A stretch of 64,000 nt of DNA from Spirabiliibacterium falconis (GCF_014885015.1 NZ_JABMIJ010000004.1:220431-284430), one strand, 5' to 3'. Shown: positions 33,277 to 45,040, counted from the first letter of the stretch. Translations and numbers: made by a program. The notes: a model not told the origin generated them from the sequence alone.

Positions 33277-34872
33277 TTATTCTAATTCTACATAATAAAA
33301 GTTATGTAAGCCAAATGGATCGATCACATAATTTTTCACATTGCTGCGTAATGGCAAGAATGTTTTTGAGTGAGCGATGGTAATCCATGGGGCTTGCTCT
33401 TTGAAGATTTCTTGCGCTTGTTCGTAGAGCTTAGTCCGCTCTGCTTGGTCTGTCACCTGCACTGCTTTAGTGACTAACTCATTAAACGGCTGATAGCAGA
33501 ATTTTGCATAGTTTGAACCTTGCTCTGCAGAAGCACAGCTTAATAATGTACCAAAGAAGTTATCAGGATCGCCATTATCTCCCGTCCAACCCATCAAGCC
33601 GGTTGGATCTTCTCCTTTTTTCATACGTTGGAGGTATTCACCCCACTCAAAACTGACAATTTTTGCTTTCACGCCAACGGCTGCCCAGTCAGCTTGAATA
33701 AGCTCAGCCATACGACGCGCATTCGGATTATATGGACGTGATACAGGCATTGCCCAAATTTCTGTATCAAAGCCTTTCTCAAAGCCCGCTTCTTTTAACA
33801 ATGCCTTGGCTTTTTCCACATCATATGGATAATCTTTGATATTGTCGTTATAACTCCACATTGTTGGTGGAATTGGATTTTTCGCTTTATCTGCCGCGCC
33901 TAAAAATACAGCGTCAATAATCGCATCTTTATTGACCGCATAATTCAAGGCTTGACGCACTTTCACATTATCAAATGGGGCTTTTTGGGTATTGAATGAC
34001 AAATACCCAATATTCAAGCCTGCCTCTTCCATCACGTTGATATTGCTTTCTTTTTTCATTTGCTCAATATCTGCAGGATTTGGATAAGGCATAATTTGAC
34101 ACTCGCCTTTTTGCAATTTGGCGTAGCGTACTGACGCATCTGGTGTAATCGCAAATACTAAGCGATCAATTTTAGAACGCCCTTTCCAATAGTCATCAAA
34201 TGCTTTATAACGAATGGTCGCATCTTTTTTATAGCTAACAAACTCAAACGGCCCTGTGCCAATCGGATTATTATCAACTTTTTCAGGCGTACCTGCTTTC
34301 AGCATAGCATCTGCATATTCTTTTGACAAAATCGACGCAAAATCCATGCCTAAATTCGCCAAAAATGGGGCGTTAGGCTGTTTTAGGTGGAAACGTACCG
34401 TGTAATCATCGACTTTTTCAATATGGTCTAAAATATTTTGCATATCCATACCAACAAAATATTCATAGCCTAAATTAGACACATTATGGTATGGGTGTTT
34501 TTCGTTCATTTGACGCTCAAAAGAAAACACAACATCATCTGCATTCATATCGCGGCTTGGTTTGAAGTCTTTATTTGATTGGAATTTCACACCTTTGCGT
34601 AAATGGAACGTATATACTAAACCATCATCACTGATTTCCCAGCTTTCTGCCAGTGACGGTTGTACTTCTGTTGTACCGCGTTTAAATTCCGTCAAACGAT
34701 TAAATATCGCCTGTCCGCTAGCATCAATGGATGCACCATCAGTCACTAATTGCGGGTTAAAAGAAGAAGGAGAGGCTTCCGAACAATAAACGAGTGTTTT
34801 ATTCTCCGCATGGGCATTCATCGCCATTGCAAATGCAATCGCGGTTAAAGATAATGTGGTTAGTTTCTTCAT
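33277..34872 (-). CDS. dppA: Dipeptide/haem-type ABC transporter substrate-binding protein, copy 2
   Basis: A 531-residue periplasmic binding protein of the DppA/OppA/HbpA family. The signal peptide ends MNAHA before ENK, with no lipobox. NADDVVFSFERQ, NPIGTGPFEFVSYKKDATI and [19 protein letters not shown] are family blocks. The ATG at 34872 follows GGAGTG. It lies directly upstream of dppBCDF, so it is likely the main partner of that transporter. In H. influenzae the equivalent HbpA binds haem and is a lipoprotein; the ligand here cannot be read from the sequence. Confidence 0.92.
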   Translation of the reverse strand: MKKLTTLSLTAIAFAMAMNAHAENKTLVYCSEASPSSFNPQLVTDGASIDASGQAIFNRLTEFKRGTTEVQPSLAESWEISDDGLVYTFHLRKGVKFQSNKDFKPSRDMNADDVVFSFERQMNEKHPYHNVSNLGYEYFVGMDMQNILDHIEKVDDYTVRFHLKQPNAPFLANLGMDFASILSKEYADAMLKAGTPEKVDNNPIGTGPFEFVSYKKDATIRYKAFDDYWKGRSKIDRLVFAITPDASVRYAKLQKGECQIMPYPNPADIEQMKKESNINVMEEAGLNIGYLSFNTQKAPFDNVKVRQALNYAVNKDAIIDAVFLGAADKAKNPIPPTMWSYNDNIKDYPYDVEKAKALLKEAGFEKGFDTEIWAMPVSRPYNPNARRMAELIQADWAAVGVKAKIVSFEWGEYLQRMKKGEDPTGLMGWTGDNGDPDNFFGTLLSCASAEQGSNYAKFCYQPFNELVTKAVQVTDQAERTKLYEQAQEIFKEQAPWITIAHSKTFLPLRSNVKNYVIDPFGLHNFYYVELE

Positions 34873-35144
34873 TAATGCACTCCATATTTCAATCAAAAGA
34901 ATCAAAGTTAGTCAATAAGCGTCAGGACTCCGCCCTCGCTTGCTTTCATTGATAACATTAATTTACTAATTTAACAATATACAAACAAAAGTAATTGTTA
35001 AAAATTGAAGGTTCGTCAAATTTTTTGCCTCCAAAACAGCGTTTTTATTAAAAACATACCGCACTTTTCATATAAAAACAACAAAGGAGGTCAAATAATC
35101 AAACAATAGCCAACCTTTATTTGGTTAATTTTTTGTTATATTTC
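34873..35144. other. Intergenic region between the two binding-protein genes
   Basis: A 272-base AT-rich gap with one uptake signal (about 35058). It presumably carries the promoter for the downstream dppA copy, but no clear -35/-10 pair or operator was identified. Confidence 0.4.
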
Positions 35145-35172
35145 AAAAAAAATGGCAGGGAAATCCTGCCAT
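35145..35172 (-). terminator. Terminator after the first binding-protein gene
   Basis: On the minus strand ATGGCAGG and CCTGCCAT form a perfect eight-base stem around a five-base loop, followed by seven T. It should stop most transcription between the two binding-protein genes. Confidence 0.92.
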
Positions 35173-35189
35173 GATTAAAGTGCGGTCAA

Positions 35190-36788
35190 TTAGTCCGCTA
35201 GGCGTGTACCATAAAGATAGGTATAGCCAAATGGGCTTTGTTTATAGTCACGCACGCGTAAACTCAACGGTGTTGACGTGATTGAGTGTGCAATTGGAAT
35301 CCACGGTGCTTGCTCTTTTACAATCACTTGAGCTTGTTCATAGAGTTTTGCGCGTTTATCTTGTTCAAAAATCTTCGTTGCTTGCTCTAAGAGCTGATCG
35401 AACGGTTTATCACACCAGCGTGCGTAATTACTATAGCCTACGCTGGCGCAACTTAACAATGGTGTAAAGAAGTTATCAGGATCACCATTATCGCCTGACC
35501 AGCCATAAATACCCGCAGTCAATAACCCTTCTTTTGAGCGTTTAACATAATCGCCCCACTCATAACTGACCAGTTTAACCTTCACGCCAATTTTCGCCCA
35601 GTCGTTTTGCAAAATTTCTGCTAAGCGGCGTGGATTCGGGTTAGAGGCACGCACCACTGGTTGCACCCATAACTCACTTTCAAAGCCATCAGGATAGCCC
35701 GCTTCAGCGAGTAATTGTTTTGCCTTTTCGAGATCAAATGGATAATCTTTGATCTCATCATTATAGCTCCACACCGTCGGTGGCAGTGGGTTTTTCGCAG
35801 GCTTACCCGCACCTTGATAGACCACTTTAATGATCGATTCTTTATCAGTTGCATAATTTAATGCTTGGCGCACTTTTTGATTATCAAATGGTGCTTTTTC
35901 CACATTCATTGCTATATATGCAACATTCATGCCCTCTTTTTCGAGCATCTGGATTTTAGGATCACGCTTCATTTTTTCTAAATCCGCACTGTTCGGGAAA
36001 TCCATCATATCGCATCGCCCTGTTTGCAATTTCGCATAACGTGCCGTGGCATCAGGCGTGATGCTGAAAATTAAACGTTTGATCGGAGCAACTTCACGCC
36101 AGTATGCTTCATTTGCGGCATAACGAATTGCTTGATCCAATTTGTATCCTTCAAAGACAAATGGACCGGTTCCGATTGGCTCACGATCAATCGTTTCAGG
36201 TTTACCTGCCTCCAGCATTTTGTCAGCGTACTCTTTGGAATAGATTGAGGCAAAATCCATCGCAATGGTGGATAAAAACGGAGAAAACGGATATTGCAGG
36301 GTAAATTTCACCGTATAATCATCGATTTTCTCAATGGATTTCAATAATTGCCCCATTTTCATGGCGTTAAAGTACGGATATGTCCCTTTAGAGACATTAT
36401 GGTACGGATTATCTTCTTTCCATTGACGATTGAATGAGAACAACACATCATCAGCGTTAAAATCACGACTTGGTTTGAACACTTTATTTGAGTGGAACTT
36501 CACCCCTTTTCTGAGATGAAATGTGTATTCCAGCCCATCATCACTAATATCCCAACTTTCTGCCAACGCGGGCTCAAGATCTGTTGTACCTCGCACGAAA
36601 CCTATCAAACGATCATAAACTTGCTGTGAACTGGCATTATACGAAATGCCATCCATTTCTAACGCAGGGCTAAAACCACCTGGCGCACGGCTGGTGCAGT
36701 TTATAAATGTATCTTTATCTAACGCCTGCGCACCTGTGCTAACAGCCACTAAAAGTGCGGTCAAAGAAAGAGTTGCTCTAAGTTTCAT
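35190..36788 (-). CDS. Dipeptide/haem-type ABC transporter substrate-binding protein, copy 1
   Basis: A 532-residue paralogue of the protein at 33277, close in length and family blocks ([50 protein letters not shown]). Its signal peptide ends GAQA before LDKD with no lipobox. A strong AAGGAGG precedes the ATG. It has its own terminator, so it is an independent unit that probably feeds the same DppBCDF permease with a different ligand range. Confidence 0.92.
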   Translation of the reverse strand: MKLRATLSLTALLVAVSTGAQALDKDTFINCTSRAPGGFSPALEMDGISYNASSQQVYDRLIGFVRGTTDLEPALAESWDISDDGLEYTFHLRKGVKFHSNKVFKPSRDFNADDVLFSFNRQWKEDNPYHNVSKGTYPYFNAMKMGQLLKSIEKIDDYTVKFTLQYPFSPFLSTIAMDFASIYSKEYADKMLEAGKPETIDREPIGTGPFVFEGYKLDQAIRYAANEAYWREVAPIKRLIFSITPDATARYAKLQTGRCDMMDFPNSADLEKMKRDPKIQMLEKEGMNVAYIAMNVEKAPFDNQKVRQALNYATDKESIIKVVYQGAGKPAKNPLPPTVWSYNDEIKDYPFDLEKAKQLLAEAGYPDGFESELWVQPVVRASNPNPRRLAEILQNDWAKIGVKVKLVSYEWGDYVKRSKEGLLTAGIYGWSGDNGDPDNFFTPLLSCASVGYSNYARWCDKPFDQLLEQATKIFEQDKRAKLYEQAQVIVKEQAPWIPIAHSITSTPLSLRVRDYKQSPFGYTYLYGTRLAD

Positions 36789-36951
36789 TATTCCTCCTTG
36801 GAATTCAGCAATGTGAATACATAGATTGTGTGAAACAAGATAACGTTAATCACGGCTATGTGAAAATACCGAATTGATATTGATTATAACTAAATGTTCT
36901 AACAATGTAATACAGCTTACCTTATTACGCAATAGCCGATGATTTCATCTT
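36789..36951. other. Gap between MFS and binding-protein genes
   Basis: An AT-rich upstream region for the 36788 gene; the strong Shine-Dalgarno AAGGAGG is next to that start. No clear operator or terminator was found. Confidence 0.35.
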
Positions 36952-38325
36952 TTATTGATTCATATTTGCGCCATCGTCCCGTCTAAGACGTGAAATAATC
37001 CCTAATTGCACCACACTTAGCCCCGCCACAGTAAAAAATGTCGCTTGGAATGCGCCCAGCACCGCACTTTGCCCATAAAATGCAAGATAACCATTCAATA
37101 CCACCGCCGCAAATGCAATGCCAAGACTTAATCCCACTTGTTGCGTAACACTTAAAAAGGTTGAGCCTTCGCTATTTTGGGCATCCGAAAATTCACTGAT
37201 GGTTAATGTATTGGTGGCAGTAAATAAGGTTGACATCGCTATGCCATATAGCACTAATGGTATTACTATCCAATCTAGCGCAATGTGAGTATGCACTAAT
37301 GCAAATAAAATCAGGCTCACCGCAAGTAATAGGGTAGCAAGCATCAGCACCATTCGATAGCCTAAACGCACTAATAATGGGCGCATTAATGGCTTAGATA
37401 AAATCGAACTCACAGCAATCGGCACCAGCAACCAGCCTGCCATCTGTGCAGAATAACCAAGGGCAACTTGCAGCATCAACGGCAGCAAAAACGGCACGCC
37501 TGAGCCGCACAATCGCAACATCATATTCACCTGTGTGCCGATAGCAAACGTGCGGTACCGAAATAACGAAAAGCCCAACAATGGCTTTTCTATCCGCATG
37601 GCATAAACATAATACACCATAAATAATATTAAACCGCTCCCTAGCACCACCACTGCCCAAAAAATGTCATAAGCATGTGAGGCTAGCATATCTAATCCAA
37701 ACGTGATACCAACCAGTGCACTACCAAACAAAACGAATCCGCGCCAATCAAGACGTGCGACCACACTTTGCATATTCGGCATAAATCGCCCACTCAACCA
37801 CAAGCCAAGCACGCCAATAGGAATATTAATGAGAAAAATCCAGTGCCATGTTGCATAGGTAACCAGCCACCCACCTAGCACAGGCCCCATAATCGGACCG
37901 ATTAACCCCGCCATAACCATCATATTCCACACGCCCAATACATCACTGCGTGGCACGGATTTGATGATAGACAAGCGTGCTGTGGGCATTAATAATGCAC
38001 CGCCTAAGCCTTGTAACACACGAGAGACAACCAGTATATTCAAATTCTGAGCCATCGCACAGCACACTGAGCCTAACATAAATAGCATAATGGCTAAACG
38101 AAACATTTTTAATGTGCCAAAACGATCCGCCAGCCAGCCACTCAACGGAATAAATAACGCCACGGTCAAGGCATAACTGATTACCGCCAGTTGCATTTGC
38201 AGCGGCGATTGCTGTAAATCTTGCGCAATGGCTGGCAACGCAGTGTTTAAAATTGTTGCATCAAGGGTTTGCATAAAAAGTGCGGTTGAAGCAACCCACG
38301 CTAAGCCACGATAATTTCGCTGCAT
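36952..38325 (-). CDS. MFS multidrug-type transporter (DHA2/MdtD-like)
   Basis: A 457-residue major facilitator of the DHA2 type with about 13-14 hydrophobic spans. FMQTLDATILNTALPAIAQD, motif A GWLADRFGTLKMF and motif C-like GLIGPIMGPVLGGWLV are clear, and the sequence resembles E. coli MdtD over its length. Probably a proton-driven exporter; the substrate is unknown. It begins three bases after the mobA-mobB gene, an unusual partner. Confidence 0.88.
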   Translation of the reverse strand: MQRNYRGLAWVASTALFMQTLDATILNTALPAIAQDLQQSPLQMQLAVISYALTVALFIPLSGWLADRFGTLKMFRLAIMLFMLGSVCCAMAQNLNILVVSRVLQGLGGALLMPTARLSIIKSVPRSDVLGVWNMMVMAGLIGPIMGPVLGGWLVTYATWHWIFLINIPIGVLGLWLSGRFMPNMQSVVARLDWRGFVLFGSALVGITFGLDMLASHAYDIFWAVVVLGSGLILFMVYYVYAMRIEKPLLGFSLFRYRTFAIGTQVNMMLRLCGSGVPFLLPLMLQVALGYSAQMAGWLLVPIAVSSILSKPLMRPLLVRLGYRMVLMLATLLLAVSLILFALVHTHIALDWIVIPLVLYGIAMSTLFTATNTLTISEFSDAQNSEGSTFLSVTQQVGLSLGIAFAAVVLNGYLAFYGQSAVLGAFQATFFTVAGLSVVQLGIISRLRRDDGANMNQ

Positions 38326-38328
38326 AGG

Positions 38329-39432
38329 CTACCTCTGCGTTTTCGCCTGCCACCACGCCACGATGAAATCGGCAATGCCCTCAATGTCATTAAGGTCAAG
38401 CCAAAGGGCATTTTGCGTCGTCTCCCACACGCCATCACTGGCAATCGCTACCACATGTGCATCTTGTTCAGGAGGCGTTTTGTCTAAGGTGCGACGATGT
38501 ACCATAATTTTATCAATAGGCTCATGCTTAAAGCCCTCCACCAAAATTAAATCGGATAACGTGCGGTCAAATTGTGCGGCTAATTGTGGAAGTGTAACGG
38601 GCTGCGCCGTTTCGGTCATGATCGCCCAGCGTTGATCGCACGTAACAGCCACTTGTTTAGCACCTGCTTGGGTCATACGAAAGCTATCTTTGCCAGGTTT
38701 GTCCGTTTGAATATGATGATGCGTGTGCTTGATCACGCTCACCCGTAGCTGCCGAGCCGCCAGTGCGGGTAAAAGTTTTTCTAACAGTGTGGTTTTACCG
38801 CTACCACTATAGCCACTAATACCTAACATCGGCAGGGCGGGTTGTGAAAACAGCAAAGTGCGGTCAAGTTCAGACAACTGTTCAGGGTAATTAATATTAG
38901 CAAAACTGCTCGCTTTATCCGAAAAATCAACCACCGTATAAGGATGACGCTGCATAAAATCACGCACTTTTCGCCCACCACCGAATAGATAATCTTGTAA
39001 ATATGGAATTAACGTGCGACGCATTAATACAAAGGTAGGATGCTCACGTTCACCATCACTTACATAGGCAATATCAGCATGTTTTTGCTGTAATTGCGCA
39101 TACAGTCGCATGCAGAGATCATCGGGTAAAAACGGTGCATCACAAGGCACAAATAACACATATTCAGATTGCGTGTGTAACAAGCCCGTCAGCATACCAC
39201 TGAGTGGTCCAAGGAAGCCGTCCAGTTCGTCTTTTACCACAGGCAAACCACTTTGGGCATAGCGATCAAAATGGCGATTTGCATTAACCATCACCGACCG
39301 CACTTGCCCTTTTAGGCGTGCATACACCCATGAAAACAGCGGCTTTTGCTGCAATAATTGCAAACCTTTGTCTTCGCCTTGCATTCGTCTTGACAGACCG
39401 CCACAGAGAATTACAGCATCAATTGGGTCCAT
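38329..39432 (-). CDS. mobA: MobA-MobB fusion protein (molybdenum cofactor)
   Basis: A 367-residue fusion. The first part (about 1-195) is MobA, which joins GMP to molybdopterin; its nucleotide motif is [19 protein letters not shown] and the metal-site region is VPCDAPFLP. The second part (about 200-367) is the MobB GTPase, with Walker [18 protein letters not shown] and [11 protein letters not shown]. In E. coli the two are separate neighbouring genes. The ATG at 39432 is preferred over TTG at 39441. It is divergent from yihD, as the mob genes lie next to yihD-dsbA in enterobacteria. Confidence 0.93.
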   Translation of the reverse strand: MDPIDAVILCGGLSRRMQGEDKGLQLLQQKPLFSWVYARLKGQVRSVMVNANRHFDRYAQSGLPVVKDELDGFLGPLSGMLTGLLHTQSEYVLFVPCDAPFLPDDLCMRLYAQLQQKHADIAYVSDGEREHPTFVLMRRTLIPYLQDYLFGGGRKVRDFMQRHPYTVVDFSDKASSFANINYPEQLSELDRTLLFSQPALPMLGISGYSGSGKTTLLEKLLPALAARQLRVSVIKHTHHHIQTDKPGKDSFRMTQAGAKQVAVTCDQRWAIMTETAQPVTLPQLAAQFDRTLSDLILVEGFKHEPIDKIMVHRRTLDKTPPEQDAHVVAIASDGVWETTQNALWLDLNDIEGIADFIVAWWQAKTQR

Positions 39433-39516
39433 TTTTATCAATCTCTCTTTAGAAATGGTTCATACAATGGTATCATTCCCCCCATTGTTCACCAAATGAT
39501 TATTCTAAGGCAATTT

Positions 39517-39789
39517 ATGAAATGTCATCGCTTAAACGAAGTATTGGAATTGCTACAACCTTATTGGTCGCAAGATCCTGATTTACACCTAACACAAATC
39601 TTGCAAAAAATTGCCAATGAGGCTGGTTTTGATAAACCCGTTGCTGAGCTAACCGATGAAGTGATTATTTATCACCTCAAAATGGCAGGCACCGATAAGC
39701 ATGAACCAATCCCAGGCATTAAAAAAGATTACGAAGACGATTTCAAAACCGCACTTTTAAAAGCACGTGGTATTCTTAATAATGATTGA
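39517..39789 (+). CDS. yihD: YihD family protein
   Basis: A 90-residue soluble protein of unknown function, similar end to end to E. coli YihD ([50 protein letters not shown]). AAGG precedes the ATG at 39517; the frame is open from 39496. It lies next to dsbA as in E. coli, but srkA (yihE) is missing between them. Confidence 0.93.
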   Translation: MKCHRLNEVLELLQPYWSQDPDLHLTQILQKIANEAGFDKPVAELTDEVIIYHLKMAGTDKHEPIPGIKKDYEDDFKTALLKARGILNND

Positions 39790-39813
39790 TCAAAATAATA
39801 AGGAAATTAAACG

Positions 39814-40458
39814 ATGAAAAAATGGATCTTAATGGCATTCGCGTTTGTGTTTTCTCTCCCAAGTTTTGCGGCTGATTTCACGCCAGAGCAAGGAAAACAG
39901 TATGAAACTGTCAATCTCACGCGTAGTCCAAATAAGCAAGTGATTGAATTTTTCTCATTTTATTGCCCACACTGTGCGGCATTTCAGTTGGATTATCATA
40001 TTCCGCAAAAAGTGCAAGCAGGCTTGCCTAGTGATGCACAATTTATCAAATACCACGTTAAATTTTTAGGTCGTCAATCAGAAAATTTAAGCCGTGCATG
40101 GGCATTTGCAAACGTATCAAATACGGCTGATAAAGTGGAAGACCCACTTTTTAAAGCAACCCAAGCAGGAAAAATCAACTCTATGGACGACATTCGTCAA
40201 GTATTTATTGACGCAGGCGTGAGTGCGGAAAGTTTTGATAGCGGCATTAACAGTTTTGCCGTTAATGGTTGGCTAAATCAACAAACTCAAACCTTTGAAC
40301 AATACAAAGAAAATATTGAAGGCGTGCCCGCATTTTTTGTCAACGGCAACCACAAATTGCGTGTTGAAGGCTTTAAATTTGATTTAAGTGATGCACAAGG
40401 CATTAACCAATTTGCAGACCATTATGCACAAAGTGTGCTGTATTTGTTAAATCACTAA
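39814..40458 (+). CDS. dsbA: Thiol:disulfide interchange protein DsbA
   Basis: DsbA, 214 residues, the periplasmic oxidase that puts disulfides into exported proteins and is reoxidised by DsbB. A signal peptide (cleavage after SFA) is followed by the active site FYCPHCAAF and the cis-proline loop GVPAFFVNG. It is 24 bases after yihD and closed by its own terminator. Confidence 0.97.
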   Translation: MKKWILMAFAFVFSLPSFAADFTPEQGKQYETVNLTRSPNKQVIEFFSFYCPHCAAFQLDYHIPQKVQAGLPSDAQFIKYHVKFLGRQSENLSRAWAFANVSNTADKVEDPLFKATQAGKINSMDDIRQVFIDAGVSAESFDSGINSFAVNGWLNQQTQTFEQYKENIEGVPAFFVNGNHKLRVEGFKFDLSDAQGINQFADHYAQSVLYLLNH

Positions 40459-40476
40459 CCGCACTTTAACGTTTCG

Positions 40477-40503
40477 AACCCACTACTTGGTGGGTTTCTT
40501 TTT
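40477..40503 (+). terminator. Terminator after dsbA
   Basis: AACCCAC and GTGGGTT form a seven-base stem around TACTTG, followed by a T-rich run. Confidence 0.85.
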
Positions 40504-40569
40504 GCCCTTGAAATTCTGATTTTAAGCCTCATATGTTATTGCGTTATGTTTTTAATAGAAGGATAAACT

Positions 40570-42450
40570 ATGAGTCAAAATCAAGAAACACGTGGATTTC
40601 AATCAGAAGTCAAACAGTTACTGCAATTGATGATCCACTCGCTTTATTCCAACAAAGAAATCTTTTTGCGTGAACTTATCTCCAATGCCTCAGATGCTGC
40701 GGATAAACTGCGTTTTAAAGCATTAAGTGCACCTGAACTGTATGAAGGCGATGGTGAACTTCGGGTGCGGATCAGTGCGGATAAAGACAAAGGTACCCTG
40801 ACGATCAGCGATAATGGTATCGGTATGAATCGTGAGCAGATAATTGATAATCTCGGCACCATTGCCAAATCAGGCACCAAAGCCTTTTTAAGTGAATTAG
40901 GTGCGGATCAAGCCAAAGATTCCAACCTAATTGGTCAATTTGGGGTTGGCTTTTATTCTGCGTTTATTGTGGCTGACAAAGTCAGTGTAAAAAGCCGTAT
41001 GGCTGGTGAAAGTGCGGTTCAAGGTGTGCTGTGGGAGTCCAACGGCGAAGGGGAATATAGCGTAGCAGATATTGAAAAAACTGAACGCGGTACAGAAATT
41101 ACCCTGCATTTGCGTGAAGATGAAAAAGAATTCTTAGACGCTTGGCGGTTGCGTGAAATTATCGGGAAATACTCTGATCACATTGACTTACCAGTAGAGT
41201 TATTAGTGCCAGAATTTGACGATGAAGGCAAAGAAACAGGCGTAAAATGGGAAAAAGTGAATAAAGCTCAAGCCCTTTGGACACGCAACAAAGCGGATAT
41301 TTCAGAGGAAGAATACAAAGAATTTTATAAACATTTATCGCACGACTTCAATGATCCTCTCCGTTGGGCACACAATCGTGTAGAAGGCAAACAAGAATAC
41401 ACCAGCCTGTTGTATCTGCCAGAAAAAGCCCCTTGGGATCTATTTAATCGTGAATACAAGCATGGCTTAAAATTGTATGTGCAACGCGTATTTATTATGG
41501 ACGATGCAGAACAATTTATGCCAAATTATCTGCGGTTTATCAAAGGGTTAGTTGATTCAAATGACTTACCACTGAATGTTTCTCGTGAAATTTTGCAAGA
41601 TAACAAAGTTACTCAAGCCTTACGAAAAGCCCTCACTAAACGTGCCTTAGGTATGATTGAAAAACTCAGCCAAGACGCAGAAAAATACAGCGGATTTTGG
41701 AAAGAATTTGGTCTTGTTCTAAAAGAAGGGGTAGCAGAAGATTTTGCGAATAAAGAAACTATCGCAAAATTATTACGCTTTGCTAGCACTCAGACTGACT
41801 CCAGCGAACAGAATGTTTCCCTTGATGACTACATCGCACGCATGAAAGAAGGGCAAAAAGCCATTTACTATCTCACTGCCGACAGCTATATTGCCGCGAA
41901 AAACAGCCCGCACTTAGAACTCTTTAATAAAAAAGGGATCGAGGTGTTGTTGTTATCTGATCGGATCGATGAGTTTATGTTAGGCTATTTGACCGAATTT
42001 GATGGCAAACCACTGCAATCCATCACAAAATCCGATTTAGATCTTGGGGATTTAGCCGATAAAGCAGAAGAAGCTGAACAAAAAGCGAAAGATGAAGAAT
42101 TTGCCTCTTTCATTGAACGCGTGAAAAGCTATTTAGGTGATCGTGTCAAAGATGTGCGCCTAACCCATCGCTTAAGCGACAGTCCTGCACTTGTCTCAAC
42201 GGATAACGATCAAATGACCACACAAATGGCAAAACTGTTTGCTGCAGCAGGTCAAACCGTACCCGATGTGAAATACACCTTTGAGTTGAATCCTGAGCAT
42301 AGCTTAGTCAAACGCACAGCAGATATGAGTGATGAAACCGAATTTGCCGAGTGGATTGAATTATTGCTTGATCAGGCTCTACTTTCAGAGCGTGGCGCAC
42401 TCGAAAATCCAGCGGCATTTATTAAACGAATGAACAAATTACTCGCTTAG
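40570..42450 (+). CDS. htpG: Chaperone HtpG (Hsp90)
   Basis: HtpG, 626 residues, is the bacterial Hsp90 chaperone. The GHKL ATPase motifs [28 protein letters not shown] and [17 protein letters not shown] are intact, followed by the middle domain ([13 protein letters not shown]) and the dimerisation domain. An AAGGAT site precedes the ATG. No clear heat-shock promoter was picked out in the 66 bases before it. Confidence 0.98.
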   Translation: MSQNQETRGFQSEVKQLLQLMIHSLYSNKEIFLRELISNASDAADKLRFKALSAPELYEGDGELRVRISADKDKGTLTISDNGIGMNREQIIDNLGTIAKSGTKAFLSELGADQAKDSNLIGQFGVGFYSAFIVADKVSVKSRMAGESAVQGVLWESNGEGEYSVADIEKTERGTEITLHLREDEKEFLDAWRLREIIGKYSDHIDLPVELLVPEFDDEGKETGVKWEKVNKAQALWTRNKADISEEEYKEFYKHLSHDFNDPLRWAHNRVEGKQEYTSLLYLPEKAPWDLFNREYKHGLKLYVQRVFIMDDAEQFMPNYLRFIKGLVDSNDLPLNVSREILQDNKVTQALRKALTKRALGMIEKLSQDAEKYSGFWKEFGLVLKEGVAEDFANKETIAKLLRFASTQTDSSEQNVSLDDYIARMKEGQKAIYYLTADSYIAAKNSPHLELFNKKGIEVLLLSDRIDEFMLGYLTEFDGKPLQSITKSDLDLGDLADKAEEAEQKAKDEEFASFIERVKSYLGDRVKDVRLTHRLSDSPALVSTDNDQMTTQMAKLFAAAGQTVPDVKYTFELNPEHSLVKRTADMSDETEFAEWIELLLDQALLSERGALENPAAFIKRMNKLLA

Positions 42451-42462
42451 TTTGCAAAACAC

Positions 42463-42491
42463 AAAGTGCGGTCATTTGACCGCACTTTTTT
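42463..42491 (+). terminator. Uptake-signal terminator after htpG
   Basis: AAAGTGCGGTCA and TGACCGCACTTT form a perfect 12-base stem with a very short loop, followed by six T in all. Confidence 0.92.
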
Positions 42492-42501
42492 ATACCCCAA
42501 T

Positions 42502-44031
42502 TTAAAGTTTTAACTGTTGCACCACTTTTTTCGCCTTTGCCAAAAACGCTTTACGCTCTTTCGCTGGCAGACCTGCATTATTTCCTGGTAATTTCACCGT
42601 CATAGGATTAACAGGACGATCATTGATATGAAACTCATAATGTAAGTGCGGTCCAGTGGAACGCCCCGTGTTTCCTGAGAGCGCAATGCGTTGCCCACGC
42701 TTAATTTGCTGCCCTGGTTTCACTAAGGTACGGCTTAAATGCATATAGACTGTTTTATAATTTCGCCCGTGTTGTAACACCAAATAACGCCCAGCGCCGC
42801 GTGCTTGATATGCCACTTTTACCACTTGACCATCCGCTGGGGCAATTATCGGCGTACCTATTGGCACCGAGAAATCCACACCTTTATGTGGCGACACACG
42901 TTTTGTAATCGGGTGGCGGCGATAAGGATTAAATGGCGATGAAATCCGCGGTTGACGCGTTAATGGATAACGTGCAAAGCCACGCCCAAGTGTTTCCCCA
43001 TTCACATTAAAATACGCCCCATTCGCTGCTTGAATGGCATAATAACTTTTACCATTGTGCAACACGTGAATGGCATCAACCTTGCCTTGCCCTGTTAATT
43101 TATCCCCTAAATACTCGCGAGTCATCAAAATGGCAAACTTATCCCCTTTGTGCAATTCCCGCATTTTGACCTGCCACTGAAGTGCATTAGATAACAGTTT
43201 GATTTGGCGTAATGATAGCCCTTTACGATTAAGACTACTCGAAAAGCTGCCTGAAATTTCGCCTTTGATGACTTCCGTTTTCCACACGCTTTTCTTTTCT
43301 AAAATTTGCCGTTTAAACGTGCCATCACTTTGCCGCTGGAAAATTTGCTCTTGCCTATCTGACACCAGCCAGTTGATGTAATCAACCTGATCATTTTTAT
43401 CTAAAATCCAATAAAACTGTTGCCCTGCTTTTAACTTTTTAAGCTCAGGATATTGTTTAATCAAGGCATTGGCCACATCAGGGGATTGGCCTGATTGTTC
43501 TAAAATATCCTGTAAGGTTTCTCCTCCAACTACCGTTTCGCTAAACTGATTATTGATCCGCCATGCTTGGTCTGCGGCATCAATTAACGTATCAATCGCA
43601 TTTTGTGCCTCTTCTGGCAAGAAATCGGTATCCTCTGTTGAGGTTTGCGAACCTGGCTCAACCTCATCATCTTTATCCTCACTCAAGCCATCGTCTAAAT
43701 CTTCTGCCTCTTGCGCTTGGCCTGCTGTTTGCGCCTGCTCGCTGACCGCACTTTCTTCATTATGCTGCGCTAACGCATCCGCTGGAGAAGACTCCTCTGA
43801 TTGCGACTGGACATTTTCAGGATGATTTTGCACGGTTTTCGGCACAAGATCATCTGTTGCAACATATTCTGTTGGCTGATGGGGGTTAACCGCACTTTCA
43901 TTATGAGGAAAAAGAGAGGGATAGAGAAAATAAAGTGCCACAGCCCATAGTAAAACAAACAACGCCACAAAAGCAATTTTGCGGTTACGTTGTCGGCGTT
44001 TACGATCTCGGGCTAAAATAACGTTTTTCAC
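42502..44031 (-). CDS. mepM: Murein DD-endopeptidase, MepM-like (M23)
   Basis: A 509-residue cell-wall hydrolase that would cut peptide crosslinks during wall growth. A basic cytoplasmic start ([11 protein letters not shown]), one membrane span (about 20-40), an acidic low-complexity linker (about 60-140), an OapA/LysM-like region ([19 protein letters not shown]) and the C-terminal LytM domain with HKGVDFSV, the zinc-site pair, and [11 protein letters not shown]. It is divergent from znuC, an arrangement also seen in H. influenzae and E. coli. Confidence 0.92.
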   Translation of the reverse strand: MKNVILARDRKRRQRNRKIAFVALFVLLWAVALYFLYPSLFPHNESAVNPHQPTEYVATDDLVPKTVQNHPENVQSQSEESSPADALAQHNEESAVSEQAQTAGQAQEAEDLDDGLSEDKDDEVEPGSQTSTEDTDFLPEEAQNAIDTLIDAADQAWRINNQFSETVVGGETLQDILEQSGQSPDVANALIKQYPELKKLKAGQQFYWILDKNDQVDYINWLVSDRQEQIFQRQSDGTFKRQILEKKSVWKTEVIKGEISGSFSSSLNRKGLSLRQIKLLSNALQWQVKMRELHKGDKFAILMTREYLGDKLTGQGKVDAIHVLHNGKSYYAIQAANGAYFNVNGETLGRGFARYPLTRQPRISSPFNPYRRHPITKRVSPHKGVDFSVPIGTPIIAPADGQVVKVAYQARGAGRYLVLQHGRNYKTVYMHLSRTLVKPGQQIKRGQRIALSGNTGRSTGPHLHYEFHINDRPVNPMTVKLPGNNAGLPAKERKAFLAKAKKVVQQLKL

Positions 44032-44245
44032 TGCATATTCTCTTAAAAATTCACCGCTATTTTACGGTAAAGTCGTGCCAGTGCCTAATCAAAGATAGAG
44101 TTATGACAGCAAATAAATGCGAAAAGTTCGTCAAATCGACACAATTGTTGATTTATCACCCAATAGTGGCGAAAGAATAAACACACATATTGTCTGTGGT
44201 CTAAAAATCCGCTATTCTTCACTTTTTATAAAAAGGCAAAGTGCG
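44032..44245. other. mepM-znuC divergent intergenic region
   Basis: About 214 bases containing the promoters of both genes. An uptake signal runs into the znuC start. No Zur-type palindrome could be recognised with confidence. Confidence 0.35.
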
Positions 44246-45040
44246 GTGACAATACAACCCTCCCCTTTAATTGAGCTTGATGATATTACGGTGAATGTTG
44301 GTGAAAAAACCATTTTAAGCCACATTAATCTCACTCTTTTTCCCAATACGGTCACCACGATTGTAGGCCCCAATGGTGGTGGCAAATCCACGTTATTGAA
44401 AGTGTTGCTTAAACTTATGTCACCAAGCTCTGGGCAGGTAAAACATGCCGTGGGGTTACGCATTGGTTATGTGCCTCAAAAAATTCATTTAGATCCAACA
44501 TTGCCTATCACTGTGAAAAAATTTCTCTCGCTTAATCGCTTTTGTCATAAAAATGCACGGGATGAGATTTTAACTGAACTGAAAATTACCCACCTGAAAC
44601 ATCAAAGTATGCATAAGCTCTCTGGTGGCGAAATGCAACGTGTGCTGCTTGCTCGCGCGTTGCTAAATCGTCCAACGTTATTGGTGTTAGACGAACCCGT
44701 ACAAGGTGTGGATATTACAGGGCAAGCCGAGCTGTATCAGCTCATTAATCAAAGTAAATCAAAATTTAATTGCGCAGTGTTAATGGTATCGCACGATTTA
44801 CATATTGTGATGGCAAATACCGATCATGTGCTTTGTATTAATCAGCATTTATGCTGTGCAGGCACGCCACAAGCGGTCTCAGAACACCCGCAGTTTATTC
44901 ACTATTTTGGTGATCAATTTACACAAACCTTTGCGCTTTATACGCATCATCACAACCACAAACACAATCTTCACGGCGATGTTTGCTGTGCGCATAATCA
45001 GCCAGCCAACACCGATGTGATATGCCAACATAAGGACTAA
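44246..45040 (+). CDS. znuC: Zinc ABC importer ATP-binding protein ZnuC
   Basis: ZnuC, 264 residues. Walker [16 protein letters not shown], signature [15 protein letters not shown] and Walker [13 protein letters not shown]. The C-terminus is rich in histidine and cysteine ([18 protein letters not shown]), a likely zinc-sensing or binding tail. The start is taken as GTG at 44246, giving the same N-terminus as the H. influenzae protein; it lies within an uptake signal copy. The frame is open from 44117. Confidence 0.92.
   Translation: MTIQPSPLIELDDITVNVGEKTILSHINLTLFPNTVTTIVGPNGGGKSTLLKVLLKLMSPSSGQVKHAVGLRIGYVPQKIHLDPTLPITVKKFLSLNRFCHKNARDEILTELKITHLKHQSMHKLSGGEMQRVLLARALLNRPTLLVLDEPVQGVDITGQAELYQLINQSKSKFNCAVLMVSHDLHIVMANTDHVLCINQHLCCAGTPQAVSEHPQFIHYFGDQFTQTFALYTHHHNHKHNLHGDVCCAHNQPANTDVICQHKD

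Noticed and set aside
44117..44245. Longer N-terminus for ZnuC
   Set aside because: The upstream 43 residues have no counterpart in ZnuC; the GTG at 44246 starts at the conserved N-terminus.
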